From: Panorpa germanica
Lineage: Eukaryota > Arthropoda > Insecta > Mecoptera > Panorpidae
Reading direction: 5' to 3'
Length of the DNA stretch: 64,000 bases
Assembly: GCA_963678705.1 (NCBI GenBank)
Contig: OY783218.1
Coordinates: 8,566,152 to 8,630,151, forward strand
The notes below the pieces were generated by a model, which was not told where the DNA came from, did not search any database, and worked only from the letters and a program-made list of their open reading frames with translations. A program made the position numbers and the translations under genes. Of this stretch, positions 11,505 through 22,898 are shown in pieces. Each line of letters begins with the position of its first letter. Position 1 is the stretch's first letter.

Positions 11505-11820
11505 AATGGTGTCATCGCTGGAGTATATTAAGTTTTCTTGCGAGAAAAGAGTAAACAGTGAAAAAAAGATTGTGCAGGTATTAAATAGAAGCAGTAAAGG
11601 GAAGAGGTGTATGGCAGAGATAGAGAGAAGGAAGGGCAGAGTAGAAACAGGAGGGAGAATAGCAGGAAGAGAGAAGCAATAGGGGTTTAAATTTATCTGT
11701 TTTGTTTGTATTTTTCTTATTTCTTTTGGAAGATGTTTTCAAAGGTGGAATTTAATGATATAACGCGGAAGAATGTAGTGCCTAATACCAAAAACATTAC
11801 AATAAAATAATAATACCTAA
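11505..11820 (+). mobile_element. LINE-A 3' end with tail
   Basis: Plus-strand codons read SLEYIKFSCEKRVNSEKKI and KGKRCMAEIERRKGR. These align with LEHIKFECKEKVASERNI and EGKRWMAKIVRRKGR of the copy at 8960-9378. The frame ends at 11680 and is followed by about 130 bp of untranslated DNA. That stretch ends GAATGTAGTGCCTAATACC, then AAAAACATTACAATAAAATAATAATA, the LINE-A tail signature also present at 6025 and 43450. The His of the knuckle is replaced by Tyr and the first Cys pair is gone. It is a short 5'-truncated, inactive copy. Confidence 0.6.
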
Positions 11821-11867
11821 AATCATATTCTTAAATGTAAAAGAAAAAAAATGAGAAAACCTTGGTA

Positions 11868-12095
11868 AGATTTCGCAGAAGATATTTATGAAATTTTTTC
11901 TATAACACAACAATAGTTATCCTTTAAAGACAACCTACAGAAAGATCCTCCTATATAAACTAATAAGTATACAACAAAAAAATGGTTAATGTGCAGTGTT
12001 CTCTTTTGCACTATCTGTGTCAAGTCTTTCACTTTCAACATATTTTCTAAAAGCAACTGTACCGCTTTCTATAATATTCTTAACAGGATAATATT
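11868..12095 (-). repeat. Unnamed repeat R, copy 2 (empty site)
   Basis: Reverse complement of the repeat at 9410-9835 without the hAT MITE. Around 11945-11960 the minus strand reads TATATAGGAGGATC, the uninterrupted target of the MITE in copy 1. The short plus-strand frame at 11989-12186 lies across it and is not a gene. Confidence 0.7.
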
Positions 12096-12840
12096 TGTCA
12101 TATTCTCAACTACTGATTCTAAATTTTTCAAAACCATCGTAAGAAAATTACCATTGCTATATCAAATAACATGCGTTTCGACGTAGGTCGGTGAAGGGTT
12201 CGTATGTAAAAATGCAAATTGTAATAGTAAACACCTAAAAATTTAGTATCGCATGGAGTATTGAAATTTTGTATACGTAAGAACACTAATTAATATATAT
12301 TAATAAATATTTCAAGATGAAGAGGTATGGAAAGTGATTTTCTTGGAAACTTAATTAAAGTAAGTAATTTTGAGTGTAGTTCTTCTGTATGTAGGTCTTG
12401 TATATCTTGCTGTTAGCGAGTTATTTTAGTATTAAAAGCATAAGATAAACAGTTTGTTCACATTATTTATACAGAAATAAGAGAGTAGACTTCCAGAGAA
12501 CTCTGAAGAGTTCTGAGAGAATCCTTGGACGCAAGAAACCCAATGTACTTACTTCGGTCAGAGAGAGGGTTTGTCCAACCATTGACGGACTATCATCTTG
12601 AAGTTGTTGACAGATATTGAATTACAGGTTTTCCAGAAATAGCAACCACAGCTAAAACGTATTACATTCCACGCCACATGTAATGTCAATGTGATATGAA
12701 GGCAGCGCGAAGACCTGGAGCAGTGGGCACTATGACGTAATTTGATTTCAAGTAGAATGTGAATGGCGTGTGTCAAATAAGCAGGCAAAATGTTAATGTA
12801 TTTCACATTTAAATAAGATTACTGGTATTCGACCCGTTGC
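12096..12840. other. No recognisable feature
   Basis: Contains a short palindrome GAACTCTGAAGAGTTC near 12497 and an unrecognised minus-strand frame of 82 codons at 12558-12806. Nothing else could be supported. Confidence 0.4.
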
Positions 12841-12843
12841 AAG

Positions 12844-12890
12844 CAGAGCCGGATTCTAGAGGTGAACTTATCAGTCCTCCCAGGACCTGA
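12844..12890. mobile_element. hAT-type MITE end relic
   Basis: CAGAGCCGGATTCTAGAGGTG at 12844 closely matches the right-end repeat of the MITE at 3548 read on the other strand (CAGGGCCGGATGTAGAGGTG), and CCAGGACCTG follows at a similar distance. Only this end is recognisable. Confidence 0.45.
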
Positions 12891-12924
12891 ATATAATTGC
12901 TTTCGCATGAGAAATAAGAAAAAA

Positions 12925-13012
12925 TAAAGGTCATAAAAGAGGCAGTGTAGGGAAGATGTGCATAACGGAGATAAAGAACAGGAACGAAGAAAATGCAAGA
13001 AACTATAACATA
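12925..13012 (+). mobile_element. LINE-A short fragment
   Basis: The plus strand reads KRGSVGKMCITEIKNRNEEN, which aligns with KGGSEGKRWMAKIVRRKGR of LINE-A at 8960-9378 and NRSSKGKRCMAEIERRKGR at 11505. Less than 90 bp remain. Confidence 0.4.
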
Positions 13013-13139
13013 ACACTGCTAATCTCTTTTAATGATGTTTAGGTATACATAGTATATTTTTAACAGTGTAATTTTTTATGTATTCAACAATGTAGGATGT
13101 CGGATTGTCAGGGACTTTTAGGATAGGTATTTTAAAACA

Positions 13140-13370
13140 CTTGTTTCAAATCCAGTGAACCGTAAGATCATGGCTCACTGGGTTCACATCCCCAATCCTC
13201 CCCAACTCTTCCCTCACACAATCTCTTCTCATTTTCCTTCTGTTTTTATCCCTGGCTATACAACCACCAACCCCCCTCCCATTACCACCGACAGCCATGC
13301 TCAATATGACAACTAAAGGCTCTATTAGTCTAACTAGCCGTATACCAAAAGCCTTTTTTTAAGAAGAGGA
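13140..13370 (+). mobile_element. Possible SINE-like fragment
   Basis: CTGGGTTCACATCCCC at 13178-13193 resembles an RNA polymerase III B box (GGTTCRANNCC). It is followed by a C-rich body and a T-rich end near 13358. No clear A box and no second copy in the window, so the call is tentative. Confidence 0.25.
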
Positions 13371-15588
13371 TTTTCCTAAATAAAGTGTGACGAATATATT
13401 TGAGGATATTTTACATAAACTGTAAGTTCAAGATTTGAATATACTTGTATGTATGTGTGTGTGAATTATAAAACTGTGTGTTAGGTGAATATCGTAGAAC
13501 AAATCTCATGTCTTTTCTAGTTATTTATCACTTTGCTCAATGCGTATGCCATCTGCTTTTTCCACGAGTGACACTAATGTTTCTATTAACGTATAGATAT
13601 ATCCGGTTTATCGTAGTTACTTGTATTTAATATCGTATTGTATTTAATATTGTAGTTACTCTAATTAGTCTCTTATTAAGTACTTATTTTCAAAAAATCT
13701 TTCACCTTCTTCTCGTGTCTTCTTCCAAAATATTTTTCTCTCTTCTTTCTGTTCTCTATCCATTCGGTTTCGCTTCTTCAACGCTTACTGTTACCTGTCT
13801 GTAATTTCTCTGCTTGATTTCTACCTTTTGTAGACATTCCCACCAACCTTAAGCTATTAATTAAGATAATATTACATAACAATAAATTTTTTGTATATTA
13901 AATCATATACATGCTCCGTCGCTTGTTATTGATTTAAATTTAACAAATTCATTTATTCATTTTAATTAACTATTTCATTTCAAATTTTAATTCTATAATT
14001 AAGATCAAATACTTGAATAAATTTTTTACAGGTGTTCCACAAAAAGAAATATTTACAATTTCAATTATTTCACAATATATTTAAAAGCACAAAACATTCA
14101 TGATACATACTTCTTGTAAATTGCACAATGATGTGCCATAGCAGTATCCACCTGATTATAGTTTATGGTTTTAAATAAATATCCTAACTGTGTCTTTTTA
14201 AATGCTTACGACAAGCCAAGACGCAACAGTTTCCATTAATACATTTCTCCAGTTAAATACAAATTAATTCACAATTGCAGTAACTCAGTCAAGATAACAT
14301 CTCGCTGTGCACTGTTAGTCATTTTACTGCACCAACCTCGCAAAAACTTCATAAACAGATCTATTACCAATTGTGAAACAAACTTTACCCTAAATAAAAT
14401 ATATTTTTTTATCTAGAAATGTCATTTGCAACACATGGTGTGCGCTGGCTGTGTTTTTAATACAAAGAGTAAAAAATACGTAAAGAAAGAAGAAGATTTG
14501 GGGAGTTACGAAGGAATAGGTAGAGCCAGGTGTGTCCAACCTAAAATTACACCACACTTATTCATTTTTTTTTTCAAATCTTTTAACGATTTTAACATCT
14601 TGATCATATATTCTTCTTTATATATAAAAATTCAGCCTACGTATGTTTGTGCTTGCCAAAATCGAAAAGTGGTGTTTTCAAAAATCGAATTCAATTCTTT
14701 TCCGTTGATTGTCATTTGTGTTTGTGTCTTTTATTTACTTTCCCATTCATTTCATATCAGACTGAGCCACAGGATATGGTTGTCGCCACAGCATAATGTA
14801 GCTTGGTTTAACTAATTCTAAATTAAAAATCTATATGAACTGTCATATGCTAAACAATTTAAATTAAATACAAAATACAAAATTATATTTAAGTAGTGAG
14901 TGGGAATGATACTTAAGTTTATCTTATAAATACACGTTATTGTTGTTAAGGAGGTACAGGACGTACCGTCAATGCAAAAAGTTTATCTCTCGGTAATACG
15001 AAATGCAAAATACGAAGTACATGAGGGACGAGCAAATATTGGGACTGTATCTTTGAAAATGAATTTTTCAATTCGCTATTAAACTGCTATTTGCTAGTTA
15101 AAAAGATTTTTTTATGCATATAATAGTTAAATAAATGAAAAATTACCTATAATTAATATCAAATTTATATTAATTCAATATAAATTCAAATTAAATATTT
15201 TGAAAAACGAATAATAAATTTGGCAACACGGTAAATATACGCAACATTACGCATGTCATTTGCAACGTTGCCGGCTTATAACCTACACTTACTGTTATTT
15301 AAATATTTTCGTATATGGCTATCCTTTTGATAATTTTATTTTTGCAATAGTTACAGAAAAGATTCTTTTATATACACCTAGTTTTTGAAAGCCGTGTCAC
15401 CATTTTTTCATAGTTAAAAGTTATATTATTTGGTGAAATTGAGCTAAAAATTATGATTTGAAACATTTAAGGATCTTGCATCCTTAACTCTTTCTCTTTG
15501 TAAAACGTTTTCCTTCCTTCGTTGGATGGATGTCAAGTAACGTCAGTTAAAAACTTGATAGTAGTTGAGTTCACATCTCAAATAAAAT
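13371..15588. other. No recognisable feature
   Basis: Includes a pyrimidine-rich block at 13680-13870 whose minus strand reads like decayed LINE coding sequence (RMDREQKEERKIFWKKTREE), too degraded to assign. An AT-rich frame at 14426-14815 has no recognisable motif. GTGGGAATGATACTTAAG at 14901 recurs at 49541. Confidence 0.35.
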
Positions 15589-15589
15589 A

Positions 15590-15865
15590 ACTCACCAAGC
15601 GAACAACTAAATTAACAATGTTACACTTCGAATAGTCAACATGACACTTGACCTACAGTGAGCGCACCGCTCAAACTGCTTATTCTGTTTAGTAAGAACT
15701 AACCGTATCCAGATTGTACTAATTGTATACTACTTTAATTGTTTAAATATCTATTACTTAATTCAATACCAGCTTCATGATTTCTACAAGATCTCTAAAG
15801 ATACGTTTACCTCCTTCTCAATAGGAAGACTTAAAGAATCGCATTAGATAATAATGAAGCTAAGG
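15590..15865 (+). mobile_element. LTR-like fossil, copy 1
   Basis: Shares with 62330-62680 the block AGCGCACCGCTCAAACT(G/A)CTTATTC, a stretch leading to CTAACCG, and a downstream block reading CTCCTTCTCAATA followed by GAA. In the other copy the intervening DNA has a TATAAA box and an AATAAAG signal in the order of an LTR. It is an old, fragmentary copy; both copies also share sequence beyond the presumed LTR edge. Family not determined. Confidence 0.35.
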
Positions 15866-16437
15866 AAAGGTTGCCGTTCCCTGAAATAAGTAGTCCAGCA
15901 CCAAGAACAAGGCTCAACGTCATCTGCTCATTTCATATCATTTCGTTTTTTTTTTTGCTCTGTGCAGAGAAGAGCATACTTACTCTCATAGATATATAAT
16001 ATGAGTATGAAAGATATTTCAGAGAGAAATAAGTGGTTCCTACATGCTCTTCAAGTAATTTACTTTCAACTCTTTGATCTCTGGGTTGCATGCCTCCCGG
16101 ATGAAGGCGGATGAGTTAGCAAACCTACGAAAGGCGGTAATAGCATATATGGAAAATAACCCCTATGTAGATACGGTATCACTGATAGTCAAAATGAAAA
16201 ACACTTATTAAAAAATTATTTCTACTTCAAGAAGCAGAAGTAATTCTGTTGTAGAAGAGGTTGACAGAGAATTAGGCGTATAAAAGATTTTGTATTTATC
16301 GTAAATAATTTGCTGAAGCTGCTCTCACAACGGGGGGGGGGGGGGGGACGTATTCCTAAATTTCGCTCGCAAGTAATGTGACGGAACTTCTATACTATTT
16401 GACAGTGTCTAAAAATAGTGTTTTTTTATATATAGTT
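15866..16437. other. No recognisable feature; poly-G run
   Basis: Contains a run of 16 G at about 16332-16347. Otherwise no supported feature. Confidence 0.4.
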
Positions 16438-16790
16438 TCTCGGGCTTCCTAGGCACGTAGCCTTTTATCGCCCCTAATATTGTTCTGCTTCTTCTTATAC
16501 TTTATATCCAAACAACAAAAATGATCTATTCATGGCTACTGCTGTTAAAAATTTCGGTTTCTTAATCAAAAAGGCTGTGTTAACAGGAAGCGTCTGCGAA
16601 GTCTGTAGCACCGCCCTTTGGAGTCCATTTCTTGCCATTGCTGTATTTTTACATTGACACAAATAAAAATAGTGTTCGTTTTCTACTTTCCTATCTATAC
16701 ATTCAATACAAAGTCGTTCAAATTTCGTAACAATTTCTGAGCCAGATTGCAGATAGTTATACAAGTAAGTCCTTATTACTATACCTATTT
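16438..16790 (-). mobile_element. LINE-B 3' end, copy 2
   Basis: The minus strand (16764-16495) encodes 89 residues resembling the C-terminus of a LINE reverse transcriptase. SGSEIVTKFERLCIECIDRK leads into ENEHYFYLCQCK, giving a C-x2-C...H-x4-C knuckle, followed by LLFGYKV and a stop. The 3' untranslated region of about 55 bp is shared with the copy at 3236 and ends in the block with GGCTACGTGCCTAGGAAG. The tail then runs into TATATATAAAAAAA. It is 5'-truncated, with no palm domain. It differs from LINE-A in sequence, spacing and tail. Confidence 0.6.
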
Positions 16791-17996
16791 AAATGGGGGC
16801 TCATCTGATTTTATTTTTCTTTATATAGATCACCAATCTAGTCAATTTTTCTTTGATTTACTACTATCTCAGATCTTCAACAGTTACTAACTTTACAGGC
16901 TACGCTATTTTTGACTTCTAGCGTTACGTTCGTATAAGGGTGGTATTTTTCCAACACTGCTTTAAATATTTTTTTTGTTTTCTAACAGGTAGCTCTATTA
17001 ACTTACATCCTGAAACTCTGCTATCGGCAAACTGTTTATAAGAATTATTGGTTTATATTTTCATTTGCTTTAAATATTTACTTTGATCCTTGTTATTTAC
17101 ATTTTAGTTTAAGAATGTTCACATTACATTTTTTTTAGTCTTTTTCTTATGTTTTGTACGTTCAACTTTGAAACATATTTGGAAAGAATGTAAAATTTGA
17201 GACTTTAATTGAACAGAAGTTAACTTATATTGCAAATTGTTTGAAACTAGTATTATAATTTTTTTAAGAGAAAAATATTGGAGTATGTATATGAACCATC
17301 TTAGTAGGAATTATTTCAGAGATGCATGACGCCCCTGATTTTAAGTGAAAGTTATTTGATGACATTGTAAATAAATTATTTTTAACTTAGATAAATAATA
17401 AAGTAAAGTTAAGTAATAAATATTACATTAAGTAATCTACAAATTTACGTTTTGTGTTTAGCGGGATGTATACTCATATTTATATATAAATTCATTTGAT
17501 GGCGTAAAAGTTTTCAAGCAGGCTTTGAAAGTTATGAAACGTTAGCTTTAACAAGTTCAAAGTATTATGAAACAAAGATTTGTTAAAATATCGTATTTAC
17601 AAAACAGAAGTTATTGAACCTAGAGGAGGAGGAGGAGATGGAGTAGGAGCTGATGTTGAGGGTAAGATCATAAACTTCAGAGGTATTAAAGTTAATAAAT
17701 ATGGTAAGTATTGATTATGAAGATAAGTGAATGAAGTGAACTCTTGAAAAGTAAACTGGGGCCTTCAAAACCGTAACAGGGAGGCTACAAATTGAAACAG
17801 CTGATTTATCGTACTTTGCTATAATGGTAAAATATTTGGTGAATTTTTGTCTCCTTAAAATCGACCATTTTATTAGTTCAAGCAATACGATGTCGCCCAT
17901 ATTTTAAAAAGGTACGGGGCTTTGAATTCGTGTCAAATTACAAAGCGTAATCACCGAGACAGCAGCGAAGTCTAAACGAACACGTTTATTATTAAA
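16791..17996. other. No recognisable feature
   Basis: AT-rich DNA with a purine-rich GGAGGAGGAGGAG run near 17623. No coding or element signal. Confidence 0.4.
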
Positions 17997-18004
17997 CTTA
18001 GATG

Positions 18005-18383
18005 CAGGGGCGACCTTAGTTATTGCGAGGCCCCTGGCAGCAGAATTTTGCGAGGCTCTGGGCAACAGAACTTTAGAAAAATATTTTCGCCGCGAAAAAA
18101 AATAATATTTATAAAAATAAGTATAATTAATGTAAATTGTAAGTAAGTATTTTTGATGATAATTGACAAGACAATATATATTATATATATATATTTATAA
18201 AAGTTAACAAGCGCAAAGATAAGAAATATTAATGATCATAAATTAAGGTACATGAATACCTTAAAAGAAGACGCAGTGATTCAAGGCGCGAGATTCAAAT
18301 AAATATATAGTAATGAATTTTTGTACTTGGGTTATTGCGCGAGAATGCGAGGCCCCGGGCGGTTGCCCCGCTTGCCACCTCTG
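18005..18383. mobile_element. hAT-type non-autonomous element
   Basis: A 379-bp element flanked by a perfect 8-bp duplication CTTAGATG (17997-18004 and 18384-18391). Ends are CAGGGGCGACCTTAG and (other strand) CAGAGGTGGCAAGCGG, each followed inward by GCGAGGCCCC-type sequence as an imperfect inverted repeat. The interior is AT-rich without coding capacity. Confidence 0.85.
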
Positions 18384-18391
18384 CTTAGATG

Positions 18392-20962
18392 ATTTACCCC
18401 TTCAGCTGCATTTTAATTTTAAATAAATTATTAAGATGGATATAAAATTAATGTCATGTGTCGTTATCAGGAAAAAAAGAATCACATACTTATATGTACA
18501 AGTACAGTCCGTTGAAGTGCGATATGCTCTCTTTGTGTGCTCGTCTTTGGCCTGAAAAGAGTTAAAATGTCTTCGATTGGACTAGTATAGTCCAAAAACT
18601 AATGGCGGTTAAAAACCTTCCGAAGAAGAGAGTAATTTTTATTTTCTACTGTATTTCTGCAAGCGATAAAACTATGAAACCAAGAGAGTATGGTTTCAAT
18701 ACTTGGCGCCTCACCAATATTTAGCACGCGAATGAGCGAACGCAACTATACATTTATATATCTACATTTATACATTATATATAACTCTTTGAATCTTATA
18801 CGCGATCCTACAATATTCCAACAGAGTACTTGCACTTTACCAACACACACACATTCCAATTACAAACTATTGGAACAAATAGTGGCACATCATTATGAAA
18901 TTCCATACAGATGGTTTTCTTTTATTACTATCAAATATTTTTCATCAAAAGACAGTTAAGCCAAGTTACGACATCATTATAAGTTTTCTACAAGTAATTT
19001 TCTTTAATAATCAATGAGTTTTTCTCATGTAACAATATCCTACAAAGTTGTAGTATGCTCTGCAATTTCATAGCTTGCACAACTTTTAAATTAGTATGAT
19101 TTATTTTATAGTTTAATATTAAATTTAAATTTAATCTATTTCTCATTTGAAGACAAGACAAGACAAAGAAAGGCAAAGCATGCACTGCTTGTTTTTATTT
19201 TATTTTTGTTTTTACTTTTTAAAACTAAGTTTTTCTGATATTTATTATGATAGCGAAGAAAGAAAAGAAAAGTTTTAAAGTTTCTGCTAATGTAATAGCA
19301 ATAGAAGTCTGAGTTTTATCAGAAAATGTCTAGCTGAGAAATATAACGGATAATTTTACTTTATTGTTGAATAATTTAAATTAAAAATAAATTAACCTCT
19401 AATAATTTTACTTTTTTTTTTTGGTAAATATTAATAGGGTTATAATACAAAAGTTATCTTTAAGTTTTTATATTCTTTAAAAAGATGCCCTTGAAAATAT
19501 CTATGAGTATGGTAATACGCTAAAGAGTAGACTTATTTTTTAAAAAGCAGTGAAATAATTCACAAAACGTTGTTCGTTATAGATAAAATTGCTTACGTAA
19601 CAAGTAATTTTTGTTATGTTAAATAAACCTTAAATACACGTAATGGTTGTTAGCGGATTATAATACAAAAGTAGCCATTTATTTTCTAATTACACCTGCT
19701 TACATTCCCGTTAAACTTCTAAATAAAGATGTCATCTACACCGACACAAACACACACACACACATACAAAACGCAGTGTTACTGTACGTGTACATAATTA
19801 AATTAGCCCCTAATGTCGTTATAGCACCCTTAAAGTCTAATGTAATTGATATATGTGTGTCTTATACACTCGTACCCGTAGCACTACTTGAGCAGGTGCT
19901 TTTATTGAATTCCTATATATTTCCTCGTGTGTCATGCGTAATTGCGAGATGAGCGAACCGCAGAGAAGCATTTCATTTGTGATGAATACAAAAAATATCG
20001 GCTATCATAATTTTGTTTTCATTCTTACATTCTAAATTCTTTAGATGATATTTGTGAATAATAAAAACGAAATTAAAAACAATCATAAAAATTATTGAAT
20101 CATCAATAATAAAAAGAGTGATCAAAAAAACTACAAACAATTCAAAAAGTTCTCGAGTTTTCAAGTGAAATAAAGTTATTGAATCAAATTTAACTAAAAC
20201 ATAACAACTAACTAAATTCTCTAAACTCTAAATTAAAAAAAATTAGGATGCAAAAATCATGCAAACGTACTATTTTGCTTGTCAATGTTATACTTGAATA
20301 CATGAACTATAGTTAGATTTATTAGCAATATACTCGTACAGTGTCTTTGAATAAGATTTTCTACTTTAAATTTCGCGCCATTTTTAAATTGTCAACATAC
20401 AAGCGTCATTGCAGTGACCTTTCCAGTTTTGTGCTCCATTCCTAACCTCAGAGTTTGTACTTGGATTAAAATAAAAATATCACCACTTTCCATGAAAATA
20501 ATACGTTTTCCTGTTGGTTTAAAATGACACCTCGCTGAAAAACTCTTAAAATAAAACCTCTTGATAAAAAGCACTTTATATTTAATTTCGAACAAGGTAA
20601 CAAACAGATCGAAGTAAATAATTTTAAGAAGACAAAATAATACGTCAATTTCTTTAAAAAAATTATTAAACGATGTGAAAAAAAATTTCAAACGTTTTGG
20701 TAATTTTAACAGTAGGTTACTGATGTTTAAGACGGTGTCTCCTAAGAAACGTTGCTGCGACGTTGACAAGAAATTGGTAATACTCTCCATTTGTTTTCGA
20801 TTTCCTTTCCTCAATGAATTGTAGAAACAACTGATAAGTCTGCATAACTTATATCAAACGCATTGGATTTTTCGAATGAAACATAGAAGAAAACTGAAGC
20901 GGGGTAGGAAGGCGTATGCAGTGAGCACTACGGTTTTTACAGTAGCTCGATCTCAGATAGCC
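18392..20962. other. No recognisable gene; short microsatellites
   Basis: AT-rich DNA with (AC)n near 18845 and 19748. The overlapping minus-strand frames at 20392-20814 are AT-driven, with no motif. Confidence 0.4.
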
Positions 20963-21185
20963 GGGGCCCTATTTCTGAGTCTTGCGAACAATGGTCGTGA
21001 TCGAACAGATCTGATTTATATGAGTGAAACATTTTACGAATTACTTTTAAAAGAGTATTTCTGTACTATTCCTGAATTTTATTATTAATTATTATTATAG
21101 TTAAGAAATACTCTTTTAAAATTAATTCGTAAAGTGTCACGTAAAATCACGACAATTGTTCGCAAGACTCAGGAATAGGGCCCCC
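20963..21185. mobile_element. Foldback element with long inverted repeats
   Basis: The two halves are inverted copies of each other over about 95 bp: left GGGGCCCTATTTCTGAGTCT, right (other strand) GGGGGCCCTATTCCTGAGTC. Further arms carry GCGAACAA(T/A)(T/G)GTCGTGAT and TTTTAAAAGAGTATTTCT around an AT-rich loop. The RNA or single strand would form one long hairpin. No clear target duplication, so the superfamily is open. Confidence 0.7.
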
Positions 21186-21351
21186 GATCAGAAGCAGAAA
21201 CACACGAAAAATTATTCTAACTAATAGACTATTAAAACTGTAAAAGAAATCTGTGTCTTACACAACGTGATATTTATAATTGTATCCTAGTTATCCTAAT
21301 ACAATAAATAAAAGTTTTCTTCTATCTGTCAATGTATTAAATGTTTCCAGG

Positions 21352-21606
21352 GATAGTTTCAGGACAGCGCATCGCATCGTGACCTCCAACCCCGAAGCAC
21401 CTGTGTCACAGTCGACTGACTCTAATATTACGAATGTTCAGAATCACTTGACAGCAACCAACCGAAATACGGAAAAACGAACGAATGAACCTCTTCCTTC
21501 TCCCCCTTCCACTCTCCCCTTGACACTAGTTTCGTTTCCTATTTCACGTCTATCTTTCACTCGAAGATACTTGAAACAGCGCTCTATTTCCACATCTCTA
21601 GGATAG
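21352..21606 (+). CDS. Candidate exon or unknown coding fragment
   Basis: A GC-richer island in AT-rich surroundings. It is open from 21280 to 21606 and preceded by a pyrimidine-containing stretch ending TTTCCAG at 21351, a plausible splice acceptor. From there the frame reads DSFRTAHRIVTSNPEAPVSQ and ends RRYLKQRSISTSLG before a stop. The peptide is Ser/Thr/Pro-rich and I recognise no domain. A real exon, a 5' untranslated exon or a remnant of an unknown element are all possible. No partner exon was identified. Confidence 0.25.
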   Translation, partial: DSFRTAHRIVTSNPEAPVSQSTDSNITNVQNHLTATNRNTEKRTNEPLPSPPSTLPLTLVSFPISRLSFTRRYLKQRSISTSLG

Positions 21607-22898
21607 AAGAATACTATGCTCCTTCGTGGCTACTTCTGTTGTAATATAGAACACCCCTTTCCCCACTTGATAACCCCTCCCCCTCATCCTTTCAAATTCT
21701 CGATCATCAAGCAGAGCACTGGGGAAGCATCAAATATTCTACTTTTTTATTACTTGATAGATCTGAATTACTTAATAAAAGAAGAGATTTATTTTCTTTG
21801 GATTTTGAAAGGGGGTGGTTTTAGAAGATAGATATTGGTGTGAGGGGTAGAGTGTTGTTAGGGAAATATTTGTAAAAACTATAAATTAATCTCAGGTATT
21901 AAAGAAACGTTAGAATTAGCTTGTAGCAAGTTTGAAACTGCTCTAAGTTATAATTTTCTATGCGAAAGGTAGAGATACCGATATAAGAGGTAGAATGTTT
22001 AAAACTGCACAGTAACATAGTCCTTAATTCAAATGCAACAACTATCATTGGAAAATAAACCTGAAAGAAATGAAAGAAGCAACAAATAAGGTAAATATAC
22101 CTGGAAAAAATAAGTTACAATCTAGTCAGAGAAATTTATCTGTTTTGACTAAGTAGCAATATTTTTGCTCCATAAAGGGCCCCAAATTCGGTGGACACTT
22201 TGAAAATAAGAGTATAATCATTTTTTGTTTATCTTGAAAACTATAGCTGCCACAAAAACTTTAAAGATCATTATGTTAAGATAATAATATTCTCTACAAC
22301 TTTTATTCGTTACTGTTTCTTGTAACTTTAATGGCAAAAATTTTATAACCAAACGAATCTATAAATAAAAAATGAATTAATAAGAATGGAAATTTTATTA
22401 TATTTTAATTAAATTTTGTAAAAGTAATCAACGTTTTATTAAACTGAAGATATATTTTAGAACACCCTGTTACTACTATCAAGATACTGATTGCCCTTTG
22501 AGGCGTCGCAATAAATCTGCAGGTTGGATGTGCTCTCAAATCGCTGCCGATATATTAGAGTTCTGACTCATGATTTAGTGTGTTGTGAAAAATAAAAGAC
22601 ACAAGATAAGTCTAAATATTTTCTAGAAAATAAGAACAAATAATATTAACAAAAGATTTATGTTCAATCTTTGGATTCGAAAGACATTTTAAAGACGATT
22701 GTCATCAGCAGTGTCGGGATACGTTGCTTAACTCGAGGAAAAACGTTTTAGATGCTTTCTGTCCTATGTAAATTTATTATTCCTATACACACTTTAAGTT
22801 TTTACATTCCATTTTAAAATTTGTACAGTTAAGAGGGCCCTAATTTTACTATTTTATATTTTCCAAAAAGCCCGGTATTTCCCATGAGTCCCGGGAAC
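21607..22898. other. No recognisable gene
   Basis: Includes a block near 22205-22470 with the ACACCCTGT motif at 22462, which may be one end of a non-autonomous element. GGGCCC near 22835 and a CCCGG...CCCGGG palindrome (22871-22895) directly precede the minisatellite. Confidence 0.35.

Noticed and set aside
20392-20814. 140-codon minus-strand frame
   Set aside because: AT-rich, no domain, no initiation context or splice sites; consistent with chance.
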